Shown: piece after piece, positions 1 through 8,255 of the stretch
Numbering within the stretch: position 1 is the stretch's first letter
Layout of the letters: each line of letters begins with the position of its first letter
Origin: Syntrophaceae bacterium
GTDB lineage: Bacteria; Desulfobacterota; BSN033; UBA1163
Direction of reading: 5' to 3'
NCBI GenBank assembly: GCA_013388645.1
Contig: JACAEV010000027.1
Location: 1 to 32,020 of the forward strand
Length of the DNA: 32,020 nucleotides
Position numbers and translations under genes: made by a program
The notes under the pieces: model-generated
The model's database searches: none
Told to the model about the DNA's origin: nothing
What the model saw: the letters and a program-made list of their open reading frames with translations, nothing else

Positions 1-10
1 CTCCCCACCC

Positions 11-80
11 GTCACTCCTGCGAAAGCAGGAGTCCAGAAGTATTTGAATTCACTGGATTCCCGTTTTCACGGGAATGACA
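11..80 (+). repeat. Two-hairpin dispersed repeat, copy A
   Basis: Two hairpins stand in tandem. The first has perfect 8-bp arms ACTCCTGC/GCAGGAGT (14-21 and 26-33) around a GAAA loop. A 16-nt spacer follows, then a second hairpin with 8-bp arms ATTCCCGT/ACGGGAAT (57-64 and 69-76) around TTTC. The second hairpin fits the pattern ATTCCC-N8-GGGAAT, the form of the neisserial dRS3 repeat, although homology is not implied. The same architecture recurs at 11951-12043. It lies downstream of ybeY on the minus strand and could act as a transcript end structure, but no T-tract follows. Confidence 0.6.
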
Positions 81-176
81 ATAATGGGCTGAATCGGACT
101 TTTTACGAGTTCATCAATAATGAAATGTTGGAATATTGGATATTAAAAGTTATTGACCCATCATCCCAATCTTCCA

Positions 177-629
177 TCATTCTAACATTCCGTCTTTTAT
201 GATTCTCTGGAAAAGTTCCCTCTGTTTTAAGGCCATCTCCCGAGCCCCTTTCTTTGACCCTTCATGATCATAACCAATGAGGTGAAGCACCCCGTGGACC
301 ATCAGGAGAAGGATCATCCCCATTTCATCCTGACCAAATCGATTCGATTCACGCTTGGCTGTCTCCACAGAAATCACCAAATCGCCTAAAAGGTGGGGTT
401 GGGGGGATGGGCAGGCTCCTTTCCTCATCGGAAAGGCCAAGACATTGGTTGGTTTGTCCCGGCGGAGATATCGTCGATTTAAACTCTGAATTTGGAGATC
501 GTCAACAAATAGAAGGCTCAGTTCTGCTTCAAGAAGCCCCAATTCGGTCAATATCCTTTGGGCCACTTTTCTTATTTTTTTTAAGTTTAAGGGGATATGT
601 TTTTGCCGATTTTGAATCCAAATCTTCAT
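177..629 (-). CDS. ybeY: Endoribonuclease YbeY (rRNA maturation factor)
   Basis: This is a 150-residue zinc-dependent endoribonuclease that acts in the cytoplasm in 16S rRNA 3' maturation and ribosome quality control. The family signature HGVLHLIGYDHE is intact at residues 112-123, giving the three zinc-binding histidines H112, H116 and H122. The Arg-rich stretch around residues 52-57 and the segment TNVLAFP are also typical. I place the start at 629 (MKIWIQNRQ) because AGAGGA lies a few bases before that ATG and the protein then has family length. A start at 677 is possible but would add 16 unlike residues. It is the last gene of the phoH-pgpH-ybeY operon, and its first 101 bases overlap the end of the HD gene in another frame. 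Confidence 0.93.
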   Translation of the reverse strand: MKIWIQNRQKHIPLNLKKIRKVAQRILTELGLLEAELSLLFVDDLQIQSLNRRYLRRDKPTNVLAFPMRKGACPSPQPHLLGDLVISVETAKRESNRFGQDEMGMILLLMVHGVLHLIGYDHEGSKKGAREMALKQRELFQRIIKDGMLE

Positions 630-2925
630 CGTTCCTCTTCTTAGGTAAATCCGAGATGGTGGAAGTGGGGTAATCAATTCTCTGGTGGAAGAAGGCAGTC
701 AAAATTCGAATGAAACTTTCTTGAATTTTTTGAAGATCCTTCAGGGTCAGTTCACATTCTTCCAACTGCCCATCCAAAAAAATGTTATTCGTGATCCGTT
801 GGACCAGACTCGTGATTCTGGAAGGCGTAGGTTCGGTGAGGGCGCGAGAGGCTGCTTCAACCGAATCGGCAAGCATGACGATTCCCGCTTCTTTGGTCTG
901 AGGTTTAGGCCCTGGATAACGGAAATCTTTCTCTTTGATGGATTCCATATCTGGATTCTCTTTCTCTTTGGCTTTCTGATAGAAATAGGAGATCAGACTT
1001 GTTCCATGATGTTGTTGAATGATATGACCGATCCGTTCTCCCAAGCGATTCTCACGAGCCATCTCCACCCCGTCTTTCACATGAGAGATGAGGATGAGGC
1101 TGGACATGGTGGGAGTGAGATGGTCGTGTCGGTTTTCTTCTCCTCCCACATTTTCAATGAAATAGAGAGGTTTTTTTAGCTTCCCGATATCATGATAATA
1201 AGCACTGACTCTGGCCAACAGAGGATTGGCTGCAATCGATTTGGCGGCCGCTTCCACCAGACTCCCGACAATGATGCTGTGGTGGTAGGTCCCGGGAGCC
1301 TGAAGGATGAGGTCCTTAAGGACGGGGTGATCCATATTGGCCAATTCAAGGAGTTTGATATCGGTGGTGTAACCGAACAGGCTTTCGATGATGGGGACGA
1401 TCCCTAAGACGAGGACCGAAGCAAGGACCCCTCCAGAAAATCCCATGACCAGATCGAAAAGAAGAGTCATTTTGAAAGGATTGCCAGAGATCAAGTGATA
1501 AGAGAGAATCATTAAAACATTTATCCCCCCCACGATCATTCCAGCTTTGAGAAGAATGCTTCGCTGTTCACATCGAGCGACATGATGGGCACCCATGACA
1601 CTTCCCACTAAAGTGAAGATAAAATAGAAGAGTTGGTTTCCCATTAAGGCAGCGGAGAAGTAGCAGGCTAAAAGTGAAAAGACGATGGCGACTTCTGAAT
1701 TGAGAACAATTCGAATGAGCATGGCCCCTGTGGCCACGGGGAAGAGATAGAGATAGGAGGAGGAAGGGATGGAAAAAAACGCTTCGCCCAAAACGTCGGT
1801 CATAAGCTGGAAGAGTTTGAGAAAAGCGATCAGACATAGGAGCGTCGTTGAGAAGAAAAGGAGATCCTTTGGGAAGAGAGCAATCTTACGGATATTCTGT
1901 GTTGAGAATTGATAAAGGCTTGCTAAGATGAGGAAGGTGAGAAGGCCCGTGCCGATGATCATGGCAAAAAGATGGGTTCTCTCCTGGGCCTTTTTGATGG
2001 CTCTGATTTTTAAGAGGTGATCTTCATAAATCCGATCTCCAGGTCTCAAGAGGACCTCCCCACGCTTCACCTGGAAATAGACCGGTTTGACCCTCTCTCT
2101 CGCGATGGCCTTCTTCCCTTCGGTCTCGTCTTTATTGAAGGTGAGATTGGGTCTTAAAAAGTGCTCGGCAATTTTGAGCACAATGAGTGATAGCTCTTTT
2201 TCTTTAATTGGAGAGGGGAGATCCGCCTGGGACCGGACTTTCGCCTTTGCTTCCTTAAAATCAAAAAAGCCAAAAGGAGGAAAACTTTTTCTCTCCTCTC
2301 GAGTCTGGATATTCCGTATGATAATTCCTCGATCCGCATCCGGGTCCAGGAGGTCCTTGTCGTTGACGACCCCCTTTCTCAGGATGGGTACGATTAGTCT
2401 CAATGCTGCCTCCCCAATAGCAGGGTTGAAACGCTCTTTTTCCAAAACCTGCCATTCTTTTTGGGAGAGAGGAAGCCGAAGGGTAGCTTCCCATTCCTTT
2501 CTTCTCCATTCGATGGGATCGTTTCCCTTTTCCCTTCTTTCAGAAGAGACAGCGAGGGACCCAAAAGTGGTTCGGATACGGTTCTCTGCGTCGATGAGAA
2601 GGAAGGGATCATAATCGTAAATAGAAAGCACAGATCGATCTGCTTCGACCCGTTTCTCCTGGGTCGATTTTTCATCCTCCACCAAAAGATCCTGCGGAGA
2701 TTTGATTTCCTTGGTCACAATATCTCCAACCTTGTAATCCTTTATATGGAGGGTGAGACTCGGAGAGAGAAGGAGAGTCAGAAGGATGGCCATTCCAAGG
2801 CCGATGAACCATTTCTGATAAGAGGGTGCTTTGATCCTCTCCAACCATAAGCGATCTCTTAATCCATTAGAGGGCCTCAGGAAGGTCAGGTTCAGGTTTA
2901 TTTTTTTTTGAAAAAATTTCTTCAT
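529..2925 (-). CDS. pgpH: 7TM-HD membrane phosphohydrolase (PgpH/YqfF family, probable c-di-AMP phosphodiesterase)
   Basis: This is a 798-residue membrane protein. One N-terminal membrane segment (about residues 38-60) is followed by a large extracytoplasmic domain (about 60-315), a block of seven membrane spans (about 318-517) and a cytoplasmic HD domain. The HD metal ligands are visible: H548/H549 in the TYHH segment, H578-D579 in YYHDIGK, H639/H640 in QQHHGTS and D687 in MLADSVEAA. Characterised members of this family (Listeria PgpH) hydrolyse cyclic di-AMP to pApA; the substrate here is inferred from family. The gene sits between phoH (6 bp upstream) and ybeY, the usual order. The last 33 residues are Lys/Asp/Ser-rich, look disordered, and are encoded by the stretch that overlaps ybeY. 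Confidence 0.88.
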   Translation of the reverse strand: MKKFFQKKINLNLTFLRPSNGLRDRLWLERIKAPSYQKWFIGLGMAILLTLLLSPSLTLHIKDYKVGDIVTKEIKSPQDLLVEDEKSTQEKRVEADRSVLSIYDYDPFLLIDAENRIRTTFGSLAVSSERREKGNDPIEWRRKEWEATLRLPLSQKEWQVLEKERFNPAIGEAALRLIVPILRKGVVNDKDLLDPDADRGIIIRNIQTREERKSFPPFGFFDFKEAKAKVRSQADLPSPIKEKELSLIVLKIAEHFLRPNLTFNKDETEGKKAIARERVKPVYFQVKRGEVLLRPGDRIYEDHLLKIRAIKKAQERTHLFAMIIGTGLLTFLILASLYQFSTQNIRKIALFPKDLLFFSTTLLCLIAFLKLFQLMTDVLGEAFFSIPSSSYLYLFPVATGAMLIRIVLNSEVAIVFSLLACYFSAALMGNQLFYFIFTLVGSVMGAHHVARCEQRSILLKAGMIVGGINVLMILSYHLISGNPFKMTLLFDLVMGFSGGVLASVLVLGIVPIIESLFGYTTDIKLLELANMDHPVLKDLILQAPGTYHHSIIVGSLVEAAAKSIAANPLLARVSAYYHDIGKLKKPLYFIENVGGEENRHDHLTPTMSSLILISHVKDGVEMARENRLGERIGHIIQQHHGTSLISYFYQKAKEKENPDMESIKEKDFRYPGPKPQTKEAGIVMLADSVEAASRALTEPTPSRITSLVQRITNNIFLDGQLEECELTLKDLQKIQESFIRILTAFFHQRIDYPTSTISDLPKKRNDEDLDSKSAKTYPLKLKKNKKSGPKDIDRIGAS

Positions 2926-2931
2926 CGATCC

Positions 2932-3954
2932 CTATCGAAGGGTGGGTTCTTTTTGGCGATAACGCCTTTCCTCTGCCCTTTCATAAGCCTTGATGATCTC
3001 CTGGACGAGAGGGTGTCGGACGACATCTTTATCTGAGAAATAAACAAACTCAATCCCTTCGATTCCTTTGAGGATTCCCTGGATTTCGATTAACCCTGAG
3101 ACCTTATTCTCGGGAAGATCTACCTGGGTGATATCCCCCGTAATGACTGCCTTGGAGCTAAAACCCAGTCGAGTCAAAAACATCTTCATCTGCTCAGGCC
3201 CTGTATTTTGTGCCTCGTCGAGGATGACAAAAGAATCGTTTAACGTTCTCCCCCTCATAAATGCCAAAGGAGCCACCTCGATCACTCCCCTCTCCACGAG
3301 TTTAGAAGACCGATCAAAGTCCATCATGTCGTGCAAGGCATCATAAAGTGGACGGAGATAGGGATTGACCTTCTCCGAAATATCTCCGGGAAGAAAGCCC
3401 AGTTTTTCTCCCGCTTCGACCGCAGGGCGGGTCAGAACAATCCTCTCCACCTCCTGTTTCATAAGACTCGCCACCGCCATGGCCATCGCCAGATAGGTTT
3501 TTCCAGTTCCCGCGGGACCAATCCCAATCACTAAGTCATATTTCCGAATGGCATCGATATAACGTTTTTGAGCCAGGCTCTTGGGCGTGATCACTCGCTT
3601 CCTCGAAGAGATATACACCGTATCCAGAAAGATATCTTCGAGGTTGACATTCCGATCGTCTGAGATCATTCGGATGGCATAATCGATATCGGTCGAATAA
3701 AGAGGGTATCCCTTTTTTAGAAGGTTATAAAGGTCGTTTAGGATGTGGATGGAGAGGTCGACATCCAAGTTTTCCCCTTGGATGGTCAGGACATTGCCCT
3801 TGGCATTGATCTTTACGCCGATCGCCCGTGCAATGCGTCTTAGATTTTCACTTTGGGCGCCGAAAAGGACATTGGCCATTCGAAGGTCATCATAAATGAC
3901 CTTTTCGACAATTTCTTCTTGCTGAGTCGACTCTTCGACTTGTTGTCCTTTCAA
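2932..3954 (-). CDS. phoH: PhoH-family ATPase (PhoH/PhoL/YbeZ)
   Basis: This 340-residue cytoplasmic P-loop ATPase has a KH-like N-terminal region (about 30-95), Walker A GPAGTGKT at 146-153 and Walker B VILDEAQN at 243-250, with the family motif VITGD downstream. PhoH-like proteins are linked to RNA metabolism, and their operon with ybeY is widespread; a role in rRNA handling is inferred from that. The first in-frame start is a TTG at 3954, preceded by GAAGG with an 8-nt spacing, which I prefer. The alternative ATG at 3879 (MANVLFG) would cut into the conserved N-terminal region. It is the first gene of the operon. I found no convincing promoter in the 236-bp gap before it. Confidence 0.92.
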   Translation of the reverse strand: MKGQQVEESTQQEEIVEKVIYDDLRMANVLFGAQSENLRRIARAIGVKINAKGNVLTIQGENLDVDLSIHILNDLYNLLKKGYPLYSTDIDYAIRMISDDRNVNLEDIFLDTVYISSRKRVITPKSLAQKRYIDAIRKYDLVIGIGPAGTGKTYLAMAMAVASLMKQEVERIVLTRPAVEAGEKLGFLPGDISEKVNPYLRPLYDALHDMMDFDRSSKLVERGVIEVAPLAFMRGRTLNDSFVILDEAQNTGPEQMKMFLTRLGFSSKAVITGDITQVDLPENKVSGLIEIQGILKGIEGIEFVYFSDKDVVRHPLVQEIIKAYERAEERRYRQKEPTLR

Positions 3955-4190
3955 AAATTAACCTTCACCCCGTTAGAAAAAATATTCCGCTTTTCTGACG
4001 CTATGCAACATTTTAGAATAATTCCAACGGCGTTTAATACCCCGATAGAATTTCTTACGGGGTTCACCCTGGTCATTGACCCGGATTTGCCTTCAAACCG
4101 CAGGCAGAATAGGCACAACTGTCTGTTTTATTTAATTAATCATATCATTTTAACTCTAAGATTGCAAGGATCGTCCTCATAGGTCCTTTT

Positions 4191-4940
4191 TCACCTGATC
4201 TTCTTCACTTCTTCGACAATAGCAGGGACGATTTCACCAGCAGGGCCGATAATTAAATAATCGGATATCGCGTTAGTTAATGGGGTAGATTCCCTATTGA
4301 TCTCAATCACAGTGGCCCCTCTTTCCTTGGCCGTAACAGGGATGGAGGCAGCAGGATAAACTACGGCAGATGTGCCAATGACGAGCACCACCGAGCAGGA
4401 TTTGGATTCTTTTAAAGATGAGACCTGAGCCTCCCAAGGGATGGGTTCTCCAAAAAAAACGACATCCGGTTTCAGCAGCGACGAGCATCGAGAGCACCGA
4501 GCGGGGAGGTCCTCGATTTTGAGAGTCGTTCCATCGATGGTCATGGAACACTTCAAACAGGAGAGGGTTCGATGGGTCCCATGAAATTCAATGACATGAC
4601 GGTTTCCTGCTGCTTGGTGGAGGCCGTCCACATTCTGAGTGATGATTGAAGAGAGCAAACCCATCCGTTCCAATTCGGCTAATCCGAGATGAGCAGGGTT
4701 TGGTTTCGCTTCGATGATGAGGGAAAACATTTCCTTGAGCATCAACCAGACCTTCTCAGGATTCGACTGGAAGGCATAAATATGAGCATATTCCTCGGGA
4801 TCGAATTTCTCCCAAAGTCCCCCCGCACTTCTGAAATCTGGAATACCACTCTCTACAGAGATTCCAGCCCCCGTGAAAGCGATCGTCTTTTTTGAATGAA
4901 GAATATCCCTCGCCGCTCGTTGTATCAATTGGTGATCCAT
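4191..4940 (-). CDS. cobB: Sir2-family NAD-dependent protein deacylase
   Basis: This 249-residue sirtuin removes acyl groups from protein lysines using NAD+. Visible motifs are GAGIS (24-28) and GIPDFRS for NAD binding, TQNVDGLH (101-108), the catalytic histidine H120 in EFHGTH, and a four-cysteine zinc site C128/C131/C149/C152. By a rough alignment with E. coli CobB, the Tyr and Arg that give desuccinylase activity appear to be replaced (the segment VWLMLKEMF), so plain deacetylation is more likely; this is inference. A G-rich ribosome binding site precedes the ATG. It starts 15 bp after the P1-peptidase stop, so the two are probably cotranscribed. In fatty-acid and aromatic degraders sirtuins often control acyl-CoA synthetases, but none is encoded here. 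Confidence 0.92.
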   Translation of the reverse strand: MDHQLIQRAARDILHSKKTIAFTGAGISVESGIPDFRSAGGLWEKFDPEEYAHIYAFQSNPEKVWLMLKEMFSLIIEAKPNPAHLGLAELERMGLLSSIITQNVDGLHQAAGNRHVIEFHGTHRTLSCLKCSMTIDGTTLKIEDLPARCSRCSSLLKPDVVFFGEPIPWEAQVSSLKESKSCSVVLVIGTSAVVYPAASIPVTAKERGATVIEINRESTPLTNAISDYLIIGPAGEIVPAIVEEVKKIR

Positions 4941-4955
4941 GGTATTCCCCCCCCC

Positions 4956-5948
4956 TTATTTTTGAATATCTTTATATGCAGGAATGATTTCGAATCCCTC
5001 TGCTTTGGTCACGGCTCTCCTGACAGATTCCATCAGGGCAGCCTCACCGAGAAGTCCAATGGTATTCACGTCACTTTTCTTCTTACCATACGAAAGGGCA
5101 AAGATGAGATCGCCATCAAAGGTTGTATGAAGGGGTGAAATGACCCTGGCCAGACCCGAATGGGCGATCCGGACGACCTGATGGACTTCTTTTTTAGAAA
5201 GAGCGGCATTTGTGGCAATCACTCCGAGGGTTGTATTGAAGGGAGGAGTTTTATTAGGAGGTATTGCCCCAAACTCTTTTCGGATCACCCCTTGTTTCAT
5301 CCACTTCATTGAGTTTGCAAATTGAAGGCTTTTTTTAGATTTTCTCGTACCCGCTAAGATTTGATGAGTCGTGGGATCGATGATATCTCCAAAGGAATTG
5401 ACAACAACGAGAGCTCCAACAATGAGCCCATTTGGTCCTTGAATACTCGATGTTCCCACTCCACCCTTCATGGCTCGCTCAATCCCAAAAAGCTTTCCGA
5501 CGGTTGCTCCGGTCCCAACCCCGACACTTCCTTCTTTCACTCTTTTTGAAGCATTGAGACATGCTTGGTATCCCATCTGGTGATCTGGTCTCACACGGAA
5601 ATCGCCTATGGCAAGGTCGAAAATGACAGCCGCAGGAACGATAGGAACCTTTGTTTTAATTACATCGAATCCCTTTCCTCTTTTTTCCAGGTAGGCCATC
5701 ACACCTCCTGCTGCATCCAAACCGAATGCACTCCCTCCAGCTAAGAGGATGGCGTGAATGTTATCAACCAGATGGGTTAAGGAAAGGGCATCCATCTCCC
5801 TAGTTCCGGTGGCTGTCCCACGGATATCCACTCCTCCGGTCGCTCCTTCTTCACAAAGAATTACCGTGCAACCAGTCAAGGCCCTGAAATCGCTTGCATG
5901 ACCCACTTTAATCCCAGGGACATCCGTAATGGCATGTGGACTTTTCAT
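4956..5948 (-). CDS. P1 family peptidase (S58, DmpA-like aminopeptidase)
   Basis: The product is 330 residues and belongs to the DmpA/S58 self-processing aminopeptidase family. The N-terminus ITDVPGIKVGHA, the glycine-rich segment LAGGSAFGLDAAGG (69-82) and GVGTGATVGK (143-152) are characteristic. Members cleave themselves ahead of a Ser/Thr nucleophile; here the likely region is the NTT at 238-240 just before LGVIATNA. No signal peptide is visible, so it is probably cytoplasmic. The substrate cannot be read from sequence; known members act on N-terminal amino acids, D-amino-acid amides or beta-peptides. AGGA about 10 nt before the ATG supports the start. It is the first gene of a two-gene unit with the sirtuin. 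Confidence 0.87.
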   Translation of the reverse strand: MKSPHAITDVPGIKVGHASDFRALTGCTVILCEEGATGGVDIRGTATGTREMDALSLTHLVDNIHAILLAGGSAFGLDAAGGVMAYLEKRGKGFDVIKTKVPIVPAAVIFDLAIGDFRVRPDHQMGYQACLNASKRVKEGSVGVGTGATVGKLFGIERAMKGGVGTSSIQGPNGLIVGALVVVNSFGDIIDPTTHQILAGTRKSKKSLQFANSMKWMKQGVIRKEFGAIPPNKTPPFNTTLGVIATNAALSKKEVHQVVRIAHSGLARVISPLHTTFDGDLIFALSYGKKKSDVNTIGLLGEAALMESVRRAVTKAEGFEIIPAYKDIQK

Positions 5949-6012
5949 CCGTAGAAAATCCTACCAAATAGGTAAACAGAGTGTCAATACTCCTTTTTCT
6001 GACCGCCTATCA

Positions 6013-6035
6013 CTTTTATCCACCTTCGCAGAAGG
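6013..6035 (+). repeat. Short hairpin repeat, copy 1
   Basis: The sequence TTTTATCCACCTTCGCAGAAG is found here and, with one substitution, at 20383-20403 in the leader of the TetR gene. Its core CCTTCGCAGAAGG can fold into a small hairpin. Both copies lie in non-coding DNA ahead of a plus-strand gene. Confidence 0.4.
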
Positions 6036-6123
6036 CCACACCTACTTAATGGTATGTACTTTAGCGTGCAAAGAAAAGCTTTGTCTTGGATTAACCATTT
6101 AAACGATCGTTGATCAAAATTCT

Positions 6124-6152
6124 TTGATAAAGAGAATCATTTCAATTATAAT
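6124..6152 (+). promoter_or_regulatory. Sigma70-type promoter of the nitroreductase gene
   Basis: TTGATA (6124-6129) and TATAAT (6147-6152) are separated by exactly 17 bp, matching the sigma70 consensus at 11 of 12 positions. The expected transcript start is near 6159, about 30 bases before the ATG at 6190. A perfect 10-bp palindrome AACGATCGTT (6102-6111) lies just upstream of the -35 and may be an operator. Confidence 0.7.
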
Positions 6153-6189
6153 GGGTTTCTATTGAATAAAGTAAAGAGGAGGAAATAGG

Positions 6190-6738
6190 ATGGAACTGAT
6201 GGAAGCGATCAAGGGAAGACGCAGCATTCGGAAATACAAACCCGATTCCATTCCGGATGAAGCGCTTCAAAAGATCATGGAGGCAGTAAGATGGTCTCCC
6301 TCCTGGGCTAACACCCAGTGCTGGGAGGTCATCGTTGTCAAGGATCCAAAGATCAAATCTGAACTGGCGAGCACTCTTACCAGGACCAATCCAGCTCTTT
6401 CATCAATGACAGAGGCTCCCCTGATTGTTGTGCTTTGTGGGAAGAAGGGGATTTCTGGTTTTAAAAAAGGTGAGCCCGCTACAATTAAAGGGGATTGGCT
6501 GATGTTCGATACAGGGATTGCCATGCAGACCCTCTGTTTGACTGCCCATTCTTTGGGCCTGGGAACGGTGGTCGTGGGGTTGTTTGATCATAAGAAGGCA
6601 GAGGAGATTTTAGGAACACCTCCTGACCGAGAGGTTGTGGCCATGACACCGCTCGGATACCCCGCCGCCGAAGGGTTCGCTCCAAAGAGGAAGGAACTGT
6701 CTGAGTTTGTTTTTTATGATAAATATGGAAAGAAATGA
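6190..6738 (+). CDS. Nitroreductase-family FMN-dependent oxidoreductase
   Basis: This 182-residue single-domain nitroreductase-fold protein binds FMN and uses NAD(P)H. The N-terminal motif RRSIRKYKPDSIP with the following AVRWSPSWANTQCWEV is the family's FMN phosphate and ring-binding region. The C-terminal half contains ALGLGT-type (HSLGLGTVVVGLFD) and MTPLGYPA motifs. The length is at the short end but complete for this family. An AGGAGG ribosome binding site precedes the ATG and a near-consensus promoter lies upstream. It stands alone; the natural substrate cannot be inferred. In anaerobes such proteins are usually annotated as reductases of quinones, flavins or nitro compounds. Confidence 0.88.
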   Translation: MELMEAIKGRRSIRKYKPDSIPDEALQKIMEAVRWSPSWANTQCWEVIVVKDPKIKSELASTLTRTNPALSSMTEAPLIVVLCGKKGISGFKKGEPATIKGDWLMFDTGIAMQTLCLTAHSLGLGTVVVGLFDHKKAEEILGTPPDREVVAMTPLGYPAAEGFAPKRKELSEFVFYDKYGKK

Positions 6739-6745
6739 ACATTTC

Positions 6746-6879
6746 AAATCCGAAATTCGAATATCGAAATCCGAAACAAATACGAATGTCAAAATGACTT
6801 AAATCCAAAACACGTTTGAGAAATTTGAATTTATAATTTGGAGAATTGTTTCGAATTTCGTGCTTCGGATTTCGAATTT
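6746..6879 (+). repeat. Imperfect 32-bp inverted repeat before apgM
   Basis: The arms 6746-6777 and 6848-6879 are complementary at 26 of 32 positions and are built from degenerate TTCGAAT/TTCGGAT units. The right arm contains GAATTTCGTGCTTCGGATTT (6853-6872), which recurs with two changes at 25856-25875 ahead of bamQ. It fills the gap between the nitroreductase and the phosphoglycerate mutase and ends 12 bp before the mutase ribosome binding site. Confidence 0.6.
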
Positions 6880-6904
6880 ATTCATCAAGGGGAGGGTGAT
6901 GAGG

Positions 6905-8110
6905 ATGACCAAGGAAGAGGTTCTTCAATCCCTTGCGGTTCAAACGGAATCAAAATTAATTATGGTGGTGATCGATGGCATTGGGGGGTTGCCGATTCGG
7001 GGCAAAACAGAATTGGAAGCAGCGAAGACGCCGAACCTCAACCGTTTCACTCCCAAAGCCGCCTGTGGGTTGATTGACCCTATCTCCTATGGGATCACCC
7101 CGGGTAGCGGTCCATCCCATTTAGCCCTCTTTGGTTATGATCCTTTTCGATATGAGATCGGGAGAGGGGTGATGGAGGCATTGGGAATCGATATCCCTTT
7201 GACCAGGGATGATTTGGCAGCTCGGGGAAATTTTGCAACGATCGATGAGAAGGGAATCGTTGTCGACCGAAGAGCTGGAAGAATTTCAACCGAAAAGAAT
7301 AGAGAGATCTGTAAGTTTCTTGGGAATGAAATCAAAGAGGTCGAAGGGGCTCGGGTCTCCATTTATCCCGGGAAAGAACATCGATTTGTTCTCGTATTTC
7401 GTGGAGAAGGATTGCGGGATGATCTAACCGATGCCGATCCCCAGAAAGATGGCTATAAGGCAAAAGGCACAGAAGGGCTCTCTGAGGAGGCTCGGAAGAC
7501 AGCCGGGGTCATCAATCTTTATTTGAAAAAGGTGAACGAGGTCCTTAAACCCTTTCATCCTGCCAATACAATCCTGCTCAGAGGATTTTCAAAAATTCCA
7601 GATATTCCAACGATGTCAGAGAGATTTAAACTTCGACCTGCCGCGATAGCGACCTACCCAATGTATCGCGGGCTGGCGAGGCTGGTCGGAATGGAGATCT
7701 TAAAAACAGGAGAATCCCTCCAGGAAGAAGTGGAGACCCTGAAGAAAAATTTTGAGCAATTTGACTTTTTTTATATTCATTTCAAAAAGCCTGATATGGC
7801 GGGAGAGGATGGAAATTTTAAGATGAAGGTCAAGGCGATTGAGGAAATCGATCGAATCCTGCCATCCATTTTCAGGCTTAATCCGGATGTCTTGATCCTC
7901 ACAGGAGACCACTCCACACCCACCCCCTTAAAATCCCACAGTTGGCATCCCAACCCCATCCTCTTGTTTTCAAAATATACGCGACCTGATGGGATTAGGC
8001 GATTCACCGAACGGCATTGCCAAAAAGGGCAACTGGGCAGGTTTCCCGCCATGGAGATCATCCCCTTGATGTTAGCTAATGGACTCAAGTTGAAAAAATT
8101 CGGAGCATAA
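6905..8110 (+). CDS. apgM: Archaeal-type cofactor-independent phosphoglycerate mutase (ApgM)
   Basis: The 401-residue product interconverts 3- and 2-phosphoglycerate in glycolysis/gluconeogenesis without 2,3-bisphosphoglycerate. It belongs to the alkaline-phosphatase superfamily. Evidence is the metal-binding Asp in VVIDGIGG (D24), the nucleophile segment ITPGSGPSHLALFGYDP (S68), the central insert with KAKGTEGLSE, and the C-terminal metal site TGDHSTPTPLKSHSWHP. The start at 6905 has GGGAGG about 8 nt upstream; an ATG at 6899 is too close to that site, and an in-frame GTG at 6860 lies inside the upstream repeat. This form is usual in archaea and is found in many anaerobic bacteria. The gene lies after a long inverted repeat, so it is probably transcribed separately from the nitroreductase. 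Confidence 0.9.
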   Translation: MTKEEVLQSLAVQTESKLIMVVIDGIGGLPIRGKTELEAAKTPNLNRFTPKAACGLIDPISYGITPGSGPSHLALFGYDPFRYEIGRGVMEALGIDIPLTRDDLAARGNFATIDEKGIVVDRRAGRISTEKNREICKFLGNEIKEVEGARVSIYPGKEHRFVLVFRGEGLRDDLTDADPQKDGYKAKGTEGLSEEARKTAGVINLYLKKVNEVLKPFHPANTILLRGFSKIPDIPTMSERFKLRPAAIATYPMYRGLARLVGMEILKTGESLQEEVETLKKNFEQFDFFYIHFKKPDMAGEDGNFKMKVKAIEEIDRILPSIFRLNPDVLILTGDHSTPTPLKSHSWHPNPILLFSKYTRPDGIRRFTERHCQKGQLGRFPAMEIIPLMLANGLKLKKFGA

Positions 8111-8149
8111 GCTGCATCGTAGATGTGACAATACTCAACAACCAAATTC

Positions 8150-8248
8150 CAATAACCAAATAAGCTCCAATACCCAATTTCCGAATCACCAAGTTTGAAA
8201 TATTTTTACATTTTGGTCATTATTTGGTTATTGGTGATTGGAAATTGG
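8150..8248 (+). repeat. Overlapping inverted repeats in the leader of the radical SAM gene
   Basis: A perfect 14-bp pair CAATAACCAAATAA (8150-8163) and its complement (8220-8233) interleaves with a second pair: 8174-8192 is complementary to 8231-8248 with one bulge. The order left1-left2-right1-right2 means that the two stems exclude each other. The right arms run up to 7 bases before the ATG at 8256 and include its only weak ribosome binding site (GGTGATT). Confidence 0.5.
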
Positions 8249-8255
8249 TGATTAG

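Noticed and set aside
685-1179. Plus-strand frame opposite the HD-domain gene
   Set aside because: It is a shadow of the conserved HD phosphohydrolase; composition is Phe/Ser-rich without any motif.
4039-4063. ACCCCG/CGGGGT inverted repeat as a terminator after the sirtuin gene
   Set aside because: The stem is only 6 bp with a 13-nt loop and no T-tract in either direction.
3853-4182. Plus-strand frame across the phoH start and the gap behind it
   Set aside because: It starts inside phoH, has no ribosome binding site and no recognisable feature; the gap looks non-coding.
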